Source: Novipirellula herctigrandis (GTDB lineage Bacteria; Planctomycetota; Planctomycetia; Pirellulales; Pirellulaceae). From it: 64,000 nucleotides of DNA. Of this stretch, positions 1 through 9,301 are shown piece after piece (position 1 is the first letter of the stretch; every line of letters begins with the position of its first letter). The notes under the pieces were generated by a model. It was not told where the DNA came from, did no database searches, and worked only from the letters and a program-made list of their open reading frames with translations. The stretch is from positions 5,012,278-5,076,277 of the forward strand of contig SJPJ01000001.1 in assembly GCA_007859835.1 (NCBI GenBank), written 5' to 3'. The position numbers and the translations under genes are program-made.

Positions 1-148
1 AGGTATGGTCCGTTAGAATCCAGCCAGCCCGTCGCAGGAAGAAACGTCAGGCTAAGAACCGTTGGAAGTCATCGTCCTTGGTTTGTACGATAGGTTCAGG
101 TTGAAAATGGGTGCCGGAAACCACCTCGTCGCGAACAATCTAAGCGAA
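1..148. other. Window edge, downstream of the oxygenase gene
   Basis: No gene can be assigned. Two plus-strand frames are open from the left edge, one to a TAG at 91-93 and one to a TGA at 102-104. The second would encode a very basic tail containing RRRKKRQAKNRWK, so the 3' end of a plus-strand gene outside the window is possible. Nothing else supports it. Confidence 0.25.
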
Positions 149-2464
149 TCAGAATTCGTCGTAGGCAATCTGACACGGCTCCACGCCTAAACTTCCAAGC
201 ATCTTGGTACACGCCTTGATCATCATCGGAGGACCGCAAAGATAGAACTCAACTGCTTTGAGGCTCGAGTGATTGTTAAGGTAATGCTCGCGCACTACCT
301 CGTGGATATATCCGACGTGGCCCATCCAGTTGTCTTTTTTAAGCGGTTCGGAGAGCGCAAGATGAAAGTCGAAATTGTCGTGGGTTGCGGCCAGCTTCTC
401 GAAGTATTCCGCATAGTAGATTTCTTGTTGTGAACGTGCGCCATACCAATAGCTCAGCTTGCGAGCTGTATTTTCATTGTTTAGGAGATGAGAAAGATGC
501 GCCCGTAGCGGAGCCATTCCTGCACCGCCACCGATGTAGACCATTTCCTTGTAGGTTGGTTTGATATGGAAGTTTCCGAAGGGACCAGTCGCGGTCACCG
601 TGTCTCCAGCTTTCAAATTGAACATATAGCTCGAGCCAACTCCGGGTGGACAGAGTTGTCCCGCCGGCGGGGTGGCAATTCGCACATTGAACATCAACTT
701 CCGGTCTGGCTCTTTGTGGTTTGCGATAGAGTAGTTGTTGCACCGACTTGTATCGCTGTTCGTAACGCCCAAATCGAAGACATGCTGGTTTCTCCATACC
801 GAGGCATAAGGCTCTGGGATATCGAAATCGCGATACTCGATCCGCTCATACGCCGGGATATCAAACTGCAAATGGTCTCCTGGCTCAAACTTGACCGATT
901 CCTGTTGATCGACTGGCTCGAAAACCAGTTCCCTAATAAAGGTCGAGACGCTCCGGCAGTTGATTACTCGCAAAGTGAATGCCTCTTTCTTGCGTGCTCC
1001 TTTGCCGCCAGCCTTCATCACGTTGATCCGCAGTCGGCCTGCACGCTCTTCAACAGGGTAAGTGGCGAGTGCGCGGCAAATCGGTGCTCGGGCTGGCGAG
1101 CCATCTTCAAGGTCGAAGCGGCCGTTGTGCTTCGAGCATTCGATCACCTTGCCTTTGACCAACCCGTTGGCTAGGTGGGTGTTGCCATGCGTGCAGATTC
1201 CGTCCGTCGCATACAGTTGCCCTAAGTCGCCGCGGTAAATCGCGAAGGACTTCCTGCCATGATCAAATCGAACAACGTCCTCACGATCGAGATTATCAGC
1301 GGCCATCACATCAAGCCACCCCTCAGCGTCGGGCGGGGCATCGGAACGGTGAAGGCATTCGTTCGATTGGGTCTTGGGATCGGGTAGGATGCGTTTAACG
1401 TGATATGTCGGGTCTTTCACTTGCCGCCGCAGTGCCGGCACGATTTCTCGCCATGCGACGAGCAAGCCCCTGTACGACGCTGGACAATCATCCTTCACCA
1501 ACTCATGCAATTCGGGTAAACGATGATAGGGAACTAGAGGAAACATGTGGTGCTCGACGTGGAAGTTCATATTCCAGTACAGAAACCGGTTGATCCGATT
1601 CATATTGACCGTGCGGCAATTCAAACGGTGATCCAAAACGTTTTCGGCAAGTCCTGCGTGCTGTGTTAGTCCGTAGATCGGCATCAGCCAAGAGCCAAAC
1701 AGATGTGGCAAGGCGAGCAAGAGTGGCAGACTTCCCCACAGAAGGCTGCCGGTCGCAATCCAGGTTGCTATTGCCAAGGCGACTATCATGAAATAGATCG
1801 CCAAATAAATGCCCGCGCGGTGGTAGACTTTGGAAAACTCAGACTCGGGAATAAATGTTTTCTCCTCTTCCGCCATCTGGCCGAAACTGTGCATGACAAT
1901 CCGTGTGAAGTACTTTGGAATTACCGGAAAAGCGAAGAAACCCCAGACCAACGCTTTGATGTTTGGCGGACGCGGCACCACGATCTCAGGATCGCGACCA
2001 ACGATGATCGTGTCGCTGTGATGCCGCGTGTGGCTCCAACGCCAAACGACCGACTCTCGCATTACCATGAACGAGGCGAGTTCGTAGAGTGCGTTGTTCA
2101 TCCAATCGGTTTTGAAGGCAGTACCGTGGCTTGATTCGTGCCAGCGTGAATCGGATGTCGAAGCGTAAAGCATCGCGTAGCCGAGGTACGGTAACAGTGC
2201 CCACCACGACCCCCATAACGTGATCGTTGCACCGCCACAGCAAACGATTAGCCCGAGCCAGATGATCGTGTCGCGAATCGCCGGACCGTTGCTGCGTACC
2301 AACAGCCTGCGCATCGTGGCGCGAGGGACCGCGCATTGGTACCAATCGGCTTCGGAAAGCCCGAGTTCCACAGCACGATCGGCATTTTCGCCGGTAAGGC
2401 TATAGTCGAACGCACTGGGCAGACGCATGGTCGCCGCAGGTCGGTGGTTATGTTCCAGAGCCAC
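149..2464 (-). CDS. Three-domain membrane oxygenase: fatty-acid-desaturase-like + Rieske + NqrF-type reductase
   Basis: A 771-aa protein made of three redox modules. Residues about 1-345 are a membrane di-iron desaturase/hydroxylase domain with the His boxes HESSH, HTRHH and HVEHH between hydrophobic segments. Residues about 365-465 are a Rieske [2Fe-2S] domain with CTHGNTHL and CSKHNGRF. Residues about 475-771 closely resemble the FAD/NADH half of NqrF, including NNYSIANH (FAD), GGGAGMAPLRAH (NAD) and YLCGPPMMIKAC, but without NqrF's own plant-type ferredoxin domain. The rhizopine oxygenase MocD/MocE/MocF supplies the same three functions as separate proteins. NADH electrons probably pass FAD to Rieske to the di-iron site, giving a self-sufficient membrane oxygenase. 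The start is GTG with GGAGA about 6 nt upstream; an ATG at 2428 is the alternative. The substrate is unknown. A sugar transporter lies 47 nt upstream on the same strand, which suggests a sugar-derived substrate rather than a lipid. Confidence 0.85.
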   Translation of the reverse strand: MALEHNHRPAATMRLPSAFDYSLTGENADRAVELGLSEADWYQCAVPRATMRRLLVRSNGPAIRDTIIWLGLIVCCGGATITLWGSWWALLPYLGYAMLYASTSDSRWHESSHGTAFKTDWMNNALYELASFMVMRESVVWRWSHTRHHSDTIIVGRDPEIVVPRPPNIKALVWGFFAFPVIPKYFTRIVMHSFGQMAEEEKTFIPESEFSKVYHRAGIYLAIYFMIVALAIATWIATGSLLWGSLPLLLALPHLFGSWLMPIYGLTQHAGLAENVLDHRLNCRTVNMNRINRFLYWNMNFHVEHHMFPLVPYHRLPELHELVKDDCPASYRGLLVAWREIVPALRRQVKDPTYHVKRILPDPKTQSNECLHRSDAPPDAEGWLDVMAADNLDREDVVRFDHGRKSFAIYRGDLGQLYATDGICTHGNTHLANGLVKGKVIECSKHNGRFDLEDGSPARAPICRALATYPVEERAGRLRINVMKAGGKGARKKEAFTLRVINCRSVSTFIRELVFEPVDQQESVKFEPGDHLQFDIPAYERIEYRDFDIPEPYASVWRNQHVFDLGVTNSDTSRCNNYSIANHKEPDRKLMFNVRIATPPAGQLCPPGVGSSYMFNLKAGDTVTATGPFGNFHIKPTYKEMVYIGGGAGMAPLRAHLSHLLNNENTARKLSYWYGARSQQEIYYAEYFEKLAATHDNFDFHLALSEPLKKDNWMGHVGYIHEVVREHYLNNHSSLKAVEFYLCGPPMMIKACTKMLGSLGVEPCQIAYDEF

Positions 2465-2511
2465 TGCGTCTCCAATTCAAAGTAAGAATCCGTAATGTCA
2501 CAAACGAGATC

Positions 2512-3915
2512 CTACCGGCGCTCAAGCCACATCCGTTCGAGTTCTTCCAAAGTTCGGCCCTTGGTCTCCGGAACAAAACAAAACATCACAACAACCAGGA
2601 CGAGGCAGAACGCTGCATAGACAAAAAATGGAAAGCCATGATTAAATTTCTCCACCAACCACGGATGCTCGTCCATCATCGGAAACGTTTGGGAGACGAC
2701 GAAGTTTGAAAACCAAAGGAAGAATGTGGCGATCGCCAAAGCCCGGCCGCGGATCTTCGTAGGAAAGATCTCGGAAAGGATCACCCACGTTACTGGCCCC
2801 ACGGACATTGCAAAGCAGGCGATGTATCCAAGCATAAAAATGAGCAACCAGCCGCTAACCGCTCCGGCACTTACCGATAGGCCGATTGCGGTGAGGCAAA
2901 TGCCCATACCCGCGGCACCGATGATCATTAGCGGTTTGCGACCTACCTTGTCGACAATCCAAATCGCCAGCACGGTGAAGACAAGATTGACGGCACCAAC
3001 AAGCACTGTCTGCAGCAGGGCCACATCCGTTTCTGCTCCCGCCATCGACTTGAGAATCTCCGGTGCATAATACAGAAACACGTTGATGCCAGTAATCTGC
3101 TGCAGCACCGCGAGAAGGATGGCAATGACAAGAACAATACGCATCCCAGGTTGTAAAAGTTGGGTGATCGACCCGGTTTCTTCGTCCATCGTCGCTTTGA
3201 TCTCTGCGATCTCCCGATCGGCGTGTGTTTCGCCATCAATCCGTTGAAGAATCCTGCGGGCCTTTTCCTGGTTGCCTTGCTTGAACAGAAAACGCGGGCT
3301 TTCCGGTACGACAAGCATGAGTCCGAGGAGCAGCAGCGCCGGAATCGCTTCGGATCCAAACATCCATCGCCATCCAGTACTTGTATTCCAAGCCTCGTCA
3401 CCTTGACCGACGATAAAGTAGTTTACGAAATAGACGACCAACATGCCGAAGATGATCGCGAATTGGTTGAGCGAGACCATTCGCCCGCGAATCCGTGCGG
3501 GGCTAATTTCGGCGATGTACATCGGGCTGGTCATGGACGCAATCCCGACTCCAAGGCCACCTATGGCGCGAAAGATAATGAACTGGGTAAGCGTCTCTGG
3601 TAGCGCGGTGCCGATTGCTGAAACGAGAAAAAGTGACGCCGAAATCAGAAGTGCAAACCGCCGCCCCAAGCGATCATTGAGTTCTCCTGCGAAAGTGACC
3701 CCTGCGAAGCATCCGACGAGGGCGCTTGAAGCAGCCCATCCTTTTGTGGCCGCATCGAGTTCAAAATGTTGCTGCAAAAAACCAATAGCGCCGCTAATCA
3801 CCGCGGTATCGTAGCCAAACAGCAAGCCTCCTAGCGTGGCGACCAACACGACAAGCGTCAGGTACACGGTGCTTCCATGATCGTCTTGGTGAGTGCTGCG
3901 AGTTTGGTTCATCAT
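2512..3915 (-). CDS. MFS sugar porter family transporter (sugar:H+ symporter)
   Basis: A 467-aa, 12-TM transporter of the sugar porter family (XylE/GalP/AraE type). Visible signatures are GGLLFGYDTAVISGA in TM1, NDRLGRR in the 2-3 loop, EISPARIRGR after TM4, PESPRFL at the end of the N-half, QQITGINVFLYYAPEI in TM7, DKVGRKPL in the 8-9 loop, and PETKGRTLEELE at the C-terminus. These features belong to proton-coupled uptake of hexoses, pentoses or inositol across the inner membrane; the exact sugar cannot be read. The start is one of two consecutive ATGs (3915 or 3912), and a TTG at 3927 is also in frame. The gene sits between the oxygenase and the UroD-like gene on the same strand, consistent with one catabolic operon. 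A 16-bp tandem repeat lies just before the start. Confidence 0.9.
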   Translation of the reverse strand: MMNQTRSTHQDDHGSTVYLTLVVLVATLGGLLFGYDTAVISGAIGFLQQHFELDAATKGWAASSALVGCFAGVTFAGELNDRLGRRFALLISASLFLVSAIGTALPETLTQFIIFRAIGGLGVGIASMTSPMYIAEISPARIRGRMVSLNQFAIIFGMLVVYFVNYFIVGQGDEAWNTSTGWRWMFGSEAIPALLLLGLMLVVPESPRFLFKQGNQEKARRILQRIDGETHADREIAEIKATMDEETGSITQLLQPGMRIVLVIAILLAVLQQITGINVFLYYAPEILKSMAGAETDVALLQTVLVGAVNLVFTVLAIWIVDKVGRKPLMIIGAAGMGICLTAIGLSVSAGAVSGWLLIFMLGYIACFAMSVGPVTWVILSEIFPTKIRGRALAIATFFLWFSNFVVSQTFPMMDEHPWLVEKFNHGFPFFVYAAFCLVLVVVMFCFVPETKGRTLEELERMWLERR

Positions 3916-3926
3916 AGCTACTTTCA

Positions 3927-3976
3927 ACGGGCACTATTGGCGACGGGCACTATTGGCAACGGGCAGCACTATTGAC
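3927..3976. repeat. 16-bp tandem repeat, three copies, upstream of the sugar porter
   Basis: Units are acgggcactattggcg (3927-3942), acgggcactattggca (3943-3958) and a third copy with a 2-nt insertion (3959-3976). The array begins about 12 nt before the transporter ATG, so it lies in the leader. A change in copy number would alter the leader without touching the protein. Confidence 0.85.
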
Positions 3977-4057
3977 TGGATCGCGGAAACAAACGCGACC
4001 ACACCTTGTACATCGTGGCCTCGCTTTTCAGTTTGGGTAAAAACCGGTAAAGAAACT

Positions 4058-5332
4058 TTAGAACTTTTCCGCAGTCGCATAGCTATCCTTCACCGCCCGG
4101 TACATGGCGAGCAGGTTCTCGGAAGATGTGGGTGCCTGAATATTGTGAATGTTGTTAAAGACGAAACCGCCGCCGGAATTGAAGATCCGGATACGTTCGC
4201 TGACTTCGTCGTAGACTTCCTCTGGAGATCCAAAGGGTAGCGTGTTTTGCGTGTCGACACCGCCGCCCCAGACGACCAAGCGGTCGCCATAAGTATCTTT
4301 GAACGCTTGGGCTTCCATCCCCGCAGCAGAGCATTGCACCGGATTAATGATGTCGACGCCGATTTCGATGAAGTCATCGAGGATAGGAACAATCGAGCCA
4401 TCGGTGTGAAAGAAAGTTTTCCATGTCGTATGTTCATGAACCCAATCGTTCATTTGCTTGAACAATGGTTTCCACAAAGAGCGGAATGTTTTCGGAGAAA
4501 TTAACATGCCTTCCTGGCCCCCGAAGTCGGTCCCACTAATAATGATGACATCGAGTTTTTCGCCGACGGCTTGATGCAATAACTCCATATTTCGAATCGC
4601 GGCCTGGGTCTGTAGTTCATAGATGCCACGAATGTAATCGGGTTCAAGCAGCAAATACTCGTACCAAAGGTTCGGGTCGCGAAGACCCTTGGGCTCGATC
4701 AGATTCTCACCGGGGACAAAGGCGACATCACCGAGTCCACCCTGGCCGAAATTCATCACCAGCCCGTAATCGGTTTGCTGATGCACATGGTTCGCTTCAC
4801 GCTCGAAGTGAGCAAGATCCTCATCATCAAATTCGCCAAATGAATCGGCCCAGTCATTGGGGTCAAGGTTGTGCTCGTCGATCGGTTGCTGGCGCACGAT
4901 GGCGTCAAAGAAGTAACCTCCCTTGGGAAGTCGTCCCGATGGTTTGGCATTACGATCCCCTTTGGGATAAACCAAAATGTCACCATTGGTTTCTTCGCTG
5001 TACTCAAACTGTTTTGATACCTGTACCGCCGTGCCATCTTGCAACGTCCAAGGCTTCCATCCATCGTTCTTAAATCCAAAGATGGTCGATCGCCCCCAAA
5101 GACCGACAACATCAACCCCCAACGCTTGCCGCACGTCCTCCTCGACGAACCCCAAAAGCTGGTAAGGCTCGTGAACTTTGGGGGGACGCTCGGGAAGGTT
5201 CAGGGCAGCCCTCAGCCGCGCATAAGCACTCGCTGCAATGCCCGTCACCCACGTTGCTCCGAGATCGAGGCAGACCCGGTCGGGTTGCTGATGATTGAGT
5301 GTAGCTCTCAGGCGTTCGCGCGGAGTCATCAT
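4058..5332 (-). CDS. Uroporphyrinogen decarboxylase family protein, methyltransferase-like
   Basis: A 424-aa TIM-barrel protein of the UroD superfamily, starting with the typical MTPRERLRATLNHQQPDRV segment. It is more like the MtaA/CmuA/MtbA methyltransferase branch than heme-pathway HemE: it is longer, and the region FFHTDGS (His309) and NPVQCSAAG (Cys334) lines up with the zinc ligands. The usual H-x-C first pair is H-x-D here, so the metal site is altered or the activity differs. Such proteins move methyl groups between corrinoid proteins and cofactors, but no corrinoid protein gene is visible in the window. Two ATGs stand in tandem (5332, 5329); AGGGG upstream fits the second slightly better. 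Context with the sugar porter and the oxygenase suggests a role in handling methyl groups or sugar fragments. Confidence 0.75.
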   Translation of the reverse strand: MMTPRERLRATLNHQQPDRVCLDLGATWVTGIAASAYARLRAALNLPERPPKVHEPYQLLGFVEEDVRQALGVDVVGLWGRSTIFGFKNDGWKPWTLQDGTAVQVSKQFEYSEETNGDILVYPKGDRNAKPSGRLPKGGYFFDAIVRQQPIDEHNLDPNDWADSFGEFDDEDLAHFEREANHVHQQTDYGLVMNFGQGGLGDVAFVPGENLIEPKGLRDPNLWYEYLLLEPDYIRGIYELQTQAAIRNMELLHQAVGEKLDVIIISGTDFGGQEGMLISPKTFRSLWKPLFKQMNDWVHEHTTWKTFFHTDGSIVPILDDFIEIGVDIINPVQCSAAGMEAQAFKDTYGDRLVVWGGGVDTQNTLPFGSPEEVYDEVSERIRIFNSGGGFVFNNIHNIQAPTSSENLLAMYRAVKDSYATAEKF

Positions 5333-5855
5333 GATCCCCTGGTATCTCGCAATTCAGAGTCAAGTTTTGTGCGTTCTAGAACAGGTTCATCAAACCTTGG
5401 TAGTGTTCTAAGCATACCTTCCCGAAACAGTGGATAGGATGGACGGAAGTGCTGAATGCATGGACATTATTCGTATCTCGGTTCCAATCCACCTAATCCG
5501 CTACTAGTCTTCCAGAATGACAAAACCTTAATGATTCCAAGATTTGCTACAGGAGTGGCATGCCCAACAGCAGCGGATGACAACGCGAACTTCATCCATG
5601 CAATCAGCACTTCCGTCCATCGTTTTCAACTTGTTTGCTGGGAGTTTTTTCAGCAAGATGTGTAGGAACGATTGCCGGAGCCCAGCATTCCGGAGCCCAG
5701 CCTTCCGGAGCCCAGCCTTCCGGAGCCCAGCATTCCGGAGCCCAGCATTCCAGTTGATACCCATTTCCCTCCGTTTTGGGTTGCACGCCTCCATCAACGA
5801 TAAGGCAAGCTCTTATCGCCCACCAACCGCGTTCTTTAGGTATTGCGAACAAACC
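5333..5855. other. Divergent intergenic region with minisatellite
   Basis: This 523-nt gap separates the minus-strand sugar locus from the plus-strand hydrolase and should hold both promoters. No conserved promoter box could be identified with confidence. The hydrolase reading frame remains open upstream to 5544, but that extension runs through the tandem repeat and lacks a signal peptide, so I treat it as non-coding. Confidence 0.6.
5676..5750. repeat. 15-bp tandem repeat, five copies
   Basis: Five perfectly spaced units of cggagcccagc(a/c)ttc start at 5676, 5691, 5706, 5721 and 5736. The only difference between units is one A/C position. The array ends about 105 nt before the start of the secreted hydrolase gene. 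If the upstream frame were translated it would give repeated SPAFR, because 15 nt preserves frame. Confidence 0.95.
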
Positions 5856-8800
5856 ATGAGACACTTTATCTCGATTTTGGCAGTGTATTCGTTGTTTTGT
5901 ATAAATGCGGCTGAAGCATCCGATGGACAAATCGTCGTCGGCGTTGCGGCGAGCGAGATGGAACAATACGCTGCGTTGGAACTGCAACGATACCTCTATC
6001 AACTTTCCGGTTCGCAACTAGCCATCGTGGACGATAACGCGTCGATCGATGGTCCTGCTTTTGTCGTTGGCACCAAACAAACCAACGCGGTTGTCAGACA
6101 ATTGGCCGCTGATGGTCAGTTGGAAGTGGATTCCGAGGCACTCGGCCCACAAGGTTTTTTACTTCGAAAATTGCATCAAAACGGACATCCCGTGTTGGCA
6201 ATCGTTGGTCATGATGCCGAGGGGACACTCTATGGTGTCTACGGCCTATTGGATGATCACTACGGCGTAGGCTTTTACTTTTCCGGCGATGTGTTGCCTG
6301 AGAAGAAAGATCGTCTGACCATTCCCGATATCGATGAATGCAAAACACCGGAGATGCGGATTCGTGGCGTACTGCCTTGGACAAACTTCCACCAATCGGC
6401 CACTGTTTTTTCATGGAATGATTGGAAGTTTGTACTCGATCAAGCCGCCAAGATGCGGATGAATTTTATCCACATCCACAACTACAACAAATCGCATAGT
6501 TGGGACGGTCGTGGTCACACGGAAATGTTCCATACGTTCCAATATCAAGGGTTTTTGAAACGCAGTTGGATGGCCAGTGCATCCACGGGACACCATTGGT
6601 GTTGTCCAGCCTGGGACGTCAACGAATATCGCTTTGGTGCCAGCGATTTATATGGCGATTATGATTTTGGCGCCGACTGTACCTTGCACAACGAATCCTT
6701 AACCAATTTACAAGTTGCCAATAAGGGGATTTCGGAGTTCGAACGTGTCATTTCCTATGCGCACTCACGTGGCATCAAAATTGGGATCGGCCTGGATATT
6801 GATGTTGTACCGTCTGAGTATGGTGTGGCGGCCACGAATGCTGAACTAGTTCAGTCTCGAATTGATCAGATCACGAGCCACTATCCTGAACTGGACTATT
6901 TGCTTTGTTTTCAGTCCGAAAAGCATAGTGCTTGGAGCAGCGACGAATACAAGCAATGGCGCGAGATTTTTGACCAGATCTACGACGGAGTGAAAGCGAA
7001 ATCGCCCAAAACACGTTTGGCCGTTTCGGGATGGGGCCTACAACCCGAGCCGGTGGCATCGCTACCCGAGGATGTGATCTGCGCGCCGATCGCCCGCTAC
7101 GGGGCAAGTTTCGAGAATGGAGAAATCTACGGTGATCGAGAGTACTGGGGATGTCCGTGGCTCGAAGTCGACGGCGGGTGCTCTCAGCACTATTATCCGT
7201 ACGGCACGCATCTATCAACAACGATCGCTTCCTACAAAAAACGTGTCCCCAACATGACGGGACTGTATTGCCTGACATGGCGACTTAGCGATGCGATCGA
7301 GCCTAAGTTGTCGTACATTGCCAAAGCTCCTTGGGATCTCGAGAATAAATATGACTCGTCGTATGACGTCTACCACGAGTATGCCCAAAAGAACTATGGA
7401 TCGGAAAACGCGGCAGCCGTTACAGAAATCATCAACGAGAATGAACCATTCGCGGAAGACCATGGGGAGTGTCGACAAACGCCCCATTTTACGGGATCAA
7501 ACCGACGTGCTGAGCAAGGGCATGTGCTAGATTTGGCGAAGATTACACTGCTCAATCGCCATTCGAACGATCAGCCCGCATCGACCGTTACAAAGATTGC
7601 TGCTGTCAGCTATTCGCTCCGACGTGGGCCAACACTCCAAAAGTTCAAATCCGATGATCATGGAGAGGATGATCATGGAGAGTACGTTCGTAAAATTGTC
7701 TGCGGCGACTGGCTACACTTTGACGATGTTGATTTTGGTACCGGTGCAAACGCAATTGCCCTAGAGTCGCGAGTACGGAAGGACTTGGATGTCGAAGTGC
7801 GAATCGACGGGCCCAATGGTCCACTTGTCGGCGTTTGCGACTTGGCTCATTCAGCGCAATGGCAGACCACTCAGACGGATACTGAAATTGTTACTGGAAA
7901 ACACACGCTCTGTTTGCGTTTCTTGCTGAAAGCCAAGAACGAATACGACAAAGCCACCTCGCAACTTGAAGTGGTCCAAGGCCTCGTCGACAAAAGCAAA
8001 GACATCGGTCAAAAAGAGCGGCTCGAGCGACTGGAAAACCGGCTCGCAAGCGTGAGAAACTACTTGAAGATGGACGAGCACTTTCCATACATCACTTGGA
8101 ATGAGCTACCGGGTGCCTTTGACGATTGGGTTGGTAATTTTGTTGCACGAGTCCACGACATCTCGTCGCTTGGCAATATCATCAGTATTCAGAATCGGTT
8201 TGTAAAACTCCGATATGTCTCGAAAGTTGATGAGCTTCGTCGCGAACAGCAAATTCAATCGCCCTCGGATGTATCCGCCCGCGGCACAACCGACGGAACG
8301 TGCATTTCCTGGCAAAACGAACAACCGTCCGTCCATGGATTCAATGTTTATCGCGACGGACAACAAATCAATGAAACTCTATTGCCACCGGACGCTAACA
8401 CCTACGCTGATCAAGTGAATGGGAGATTTGCCTATCAAGTAGCGGCGGTGGATGCGGCAGGTAACGAAAGTCTTCGCTCGATTCGTAGCCATTGTTCAGG
8501 CGGTGATGCAGACGTAGCTGACCCGCGCGTGATTGTGATTTCGCCACCTACATCTCAACCTATCGGACAGCCGGTTGATGTCGTGGCAAGAGTGCTCGAT
8601 GGTCGGGCATTCGAAGAAATTTCGGCAATGATTTTCTTCCGCAAACCGGGCGAGCCGGAGTGGATCGAATTGCCGATGACGCGACAAGCAAAAGCCGTTT
8701 TTGGCGGACGCATTCCAGGGCACGAGGTCACCGAGGCTGGTTTGGAGTATTATGTCGCCGCATCCGATGGAACAAATACTGGCCATTTTCCTAAAGCTGG

Positions 8801-9158
8801 CGTCATGCAGCCTGCGTCGTTGGTAGGTTACTCAATCAAAGACATAACACTTCCATCTCCGCCGTCAGGACTCGTCGATTCGGATGGCATATTGAAATGG
8901 CGTGCATCGGGCGACGACATGTATTGGTACCAGATATACCGCAGCAAATCGCCTGATTTTCTGCCTGGCCCAGCGACCTTGTTGACTTACTTACCTTCGG
9001 ATGCCTTGGTCTTCACCGACAAGGCACGAGATCGCAACGGACAACCGCTTTTGGGCAATTATTTTTATCGTGTCGTTGCCGTTGACGAACAGGGAAACGA
9101 AAGCGTTCCAACGCCAATCATCAAGATCGTTCATGGCCCGGTCCAAGAAGCGTCATAG
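5856..9158 (+). CDS. Secreted GH67N/GH20-like glycoside hydrolase with C-terminal FN3 domains
   Basis: An 1100-aa exported protein. The start at 5856 gives a clean signal peptide (MRHFISILAVYSLFCINAAEA). Residues about 25-150 form the alpha/beta domain that precedes the barrel in GH67 alpha-glucuronidases and GH20 hexosaminidases (AALELQRYLYQLSG, EGTLYGVYGLLDDHYGVGF). Residues about 150-520 look like a TIM barrel (MRIRGVLPWTNFH, KMRMNFIHIHNYN, SRGIKIGIGLDIDV, YLLCFQSEKHS), followed by a coiled helical stretch. Two fibronectin type III domains end in YQVAAVDAAGNES and YRVVAVDEQGNES. I cannot assign catalytic residues. Candidate substrates are uronic-acid-bearing polysaccharides such as glucuronoxylan or algal glycans, by analogy only. 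Codons at 7653-7682 are a 15-bp duplication giving DDHGEDDHGE. Confidence 0.75.
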   Translation: MRHFISILAVYSLFCINAAEASDGQIVVGVAASEMEQYAALELQRYLYQLSGSQLAIVDDNASIDGPAFVVGTKQTNAVVRQLAADGQLEVDSEALGPQGFLLRKLHQNGHPVLAIVGHDAEGTLYGVYGLLDDHYGVGFYFSGDVLPEKKDRLTIPDIDECKTPEMRIRGVLPWTNFHQSATVFSWNDWKFVLDQAAKMRMNFIHIHNYNKSHSWDGRGHTEMFHTFQYQGFLKRSWMASASTGHHWCCPAWDVNEYRFGASDLYGDYDFGADCTLHNESLTNLQVANKGISEFERVISYAHSRGIKIGIGLDIDVVPSEYGVAATNAELVQSRIDQITSHYPELDYLLCFQSEKHSAWSSDEYKQWREIFDQIYDGVKAKSPKTRLAVSGWGLQPEPVASLPEDVICAPIARYGASFENGEIYGDREYWGCPWLEVDGGCSQHYYPYGTHLSTTIASYKKRVPNMTGLYCLTWRLSDAIEPKLSYIAKAPWDLENKYDSSYDVYHEYAQKNYGSENAAAVTEIINENEPFAEDHGECRQTPHFTGSNRRAEQGHVLDLAKITLLNRHSNDQPASTVTKIAAVSYSLRRGPTLQKFKSDDHGEDDHGEYVRKIVCGDWLHFDDVDFGTGANAIALESRVRKDLDVEVRIDGPNGPLVGVCDLAHSAQWQTTQTDTEIVTGKHTLCLRFLLKAKNEYDKATSQLEVVQGLVDKSKDIGQKERLERLENRLASVRNYLKMDEHFPYITWNELPGAFDDWVGNFVARVHDISSLGNIISIQNRFVKLRYVSKVDELRREQQIQSPSDVSARGTTDGTCISWQNEQPSVHGFNVYRDGQQINETLLPPDANTYADQVNGRFAYQVAAVDAAGNESLRSIRSHCSGGDADVADPRVIVISPPTSQPIGQPVDVVARVLDGRAFEEISAMIFFRKPGEPEWIELPMTRQAKAVFGGRIPGHEVTEAGLEYYVAASDGTNTGHFPKAGVMQPASLVGYSIKDITLPSPPSGLVDSDGILKWRASGDDMYWYQIYRSKSPDFLPGPATLLTYLPSDALVFTDKARDRNGQPLLGNYFYRVVAVDEQGNESVPTPIIKIVHGPVQEAS

Positions 9159-9164
9159 GTGAGA

Positions 9165-9196
9165 GAAAGTGCTGAGCAACGAAAGTGCAGAGCAAC
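9165..9196. repeat. 16-bp tandem duplication after the hydrolase gene
   Basis: Two copies of gaaagtgc(t/a)gagcaac lie at 9165-9180 and 9181-9196, just after the hydrolase stop codon, followed by a degenerate partial copy. Confidence 0.8.
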
Positions 9197-9301
9197 CAGA
9201 GTGAAGATAATTCGTCGATTAAGTAGAAACAACACATGGTAGCGCACAGCCTTCGAAGGTTGTTGTGTTGCCATAGTCCTATGCAGCGAGGTTGGCTGGA
9301 A

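Noticed and set aside
566..1174. Long plus-strand open frame opposite the oxygenase gene
   Set aside because: It is antisense to well-supported Rieske and reductase motifs and shows no domain of its own.
5544..5855. Upstream in-frame extension of the large hydrolase, including repeated SPAFR
   Set aside because: It would bury the signal peptide that starts at 5856, and its sequence is the minisatellite; treated as leader.
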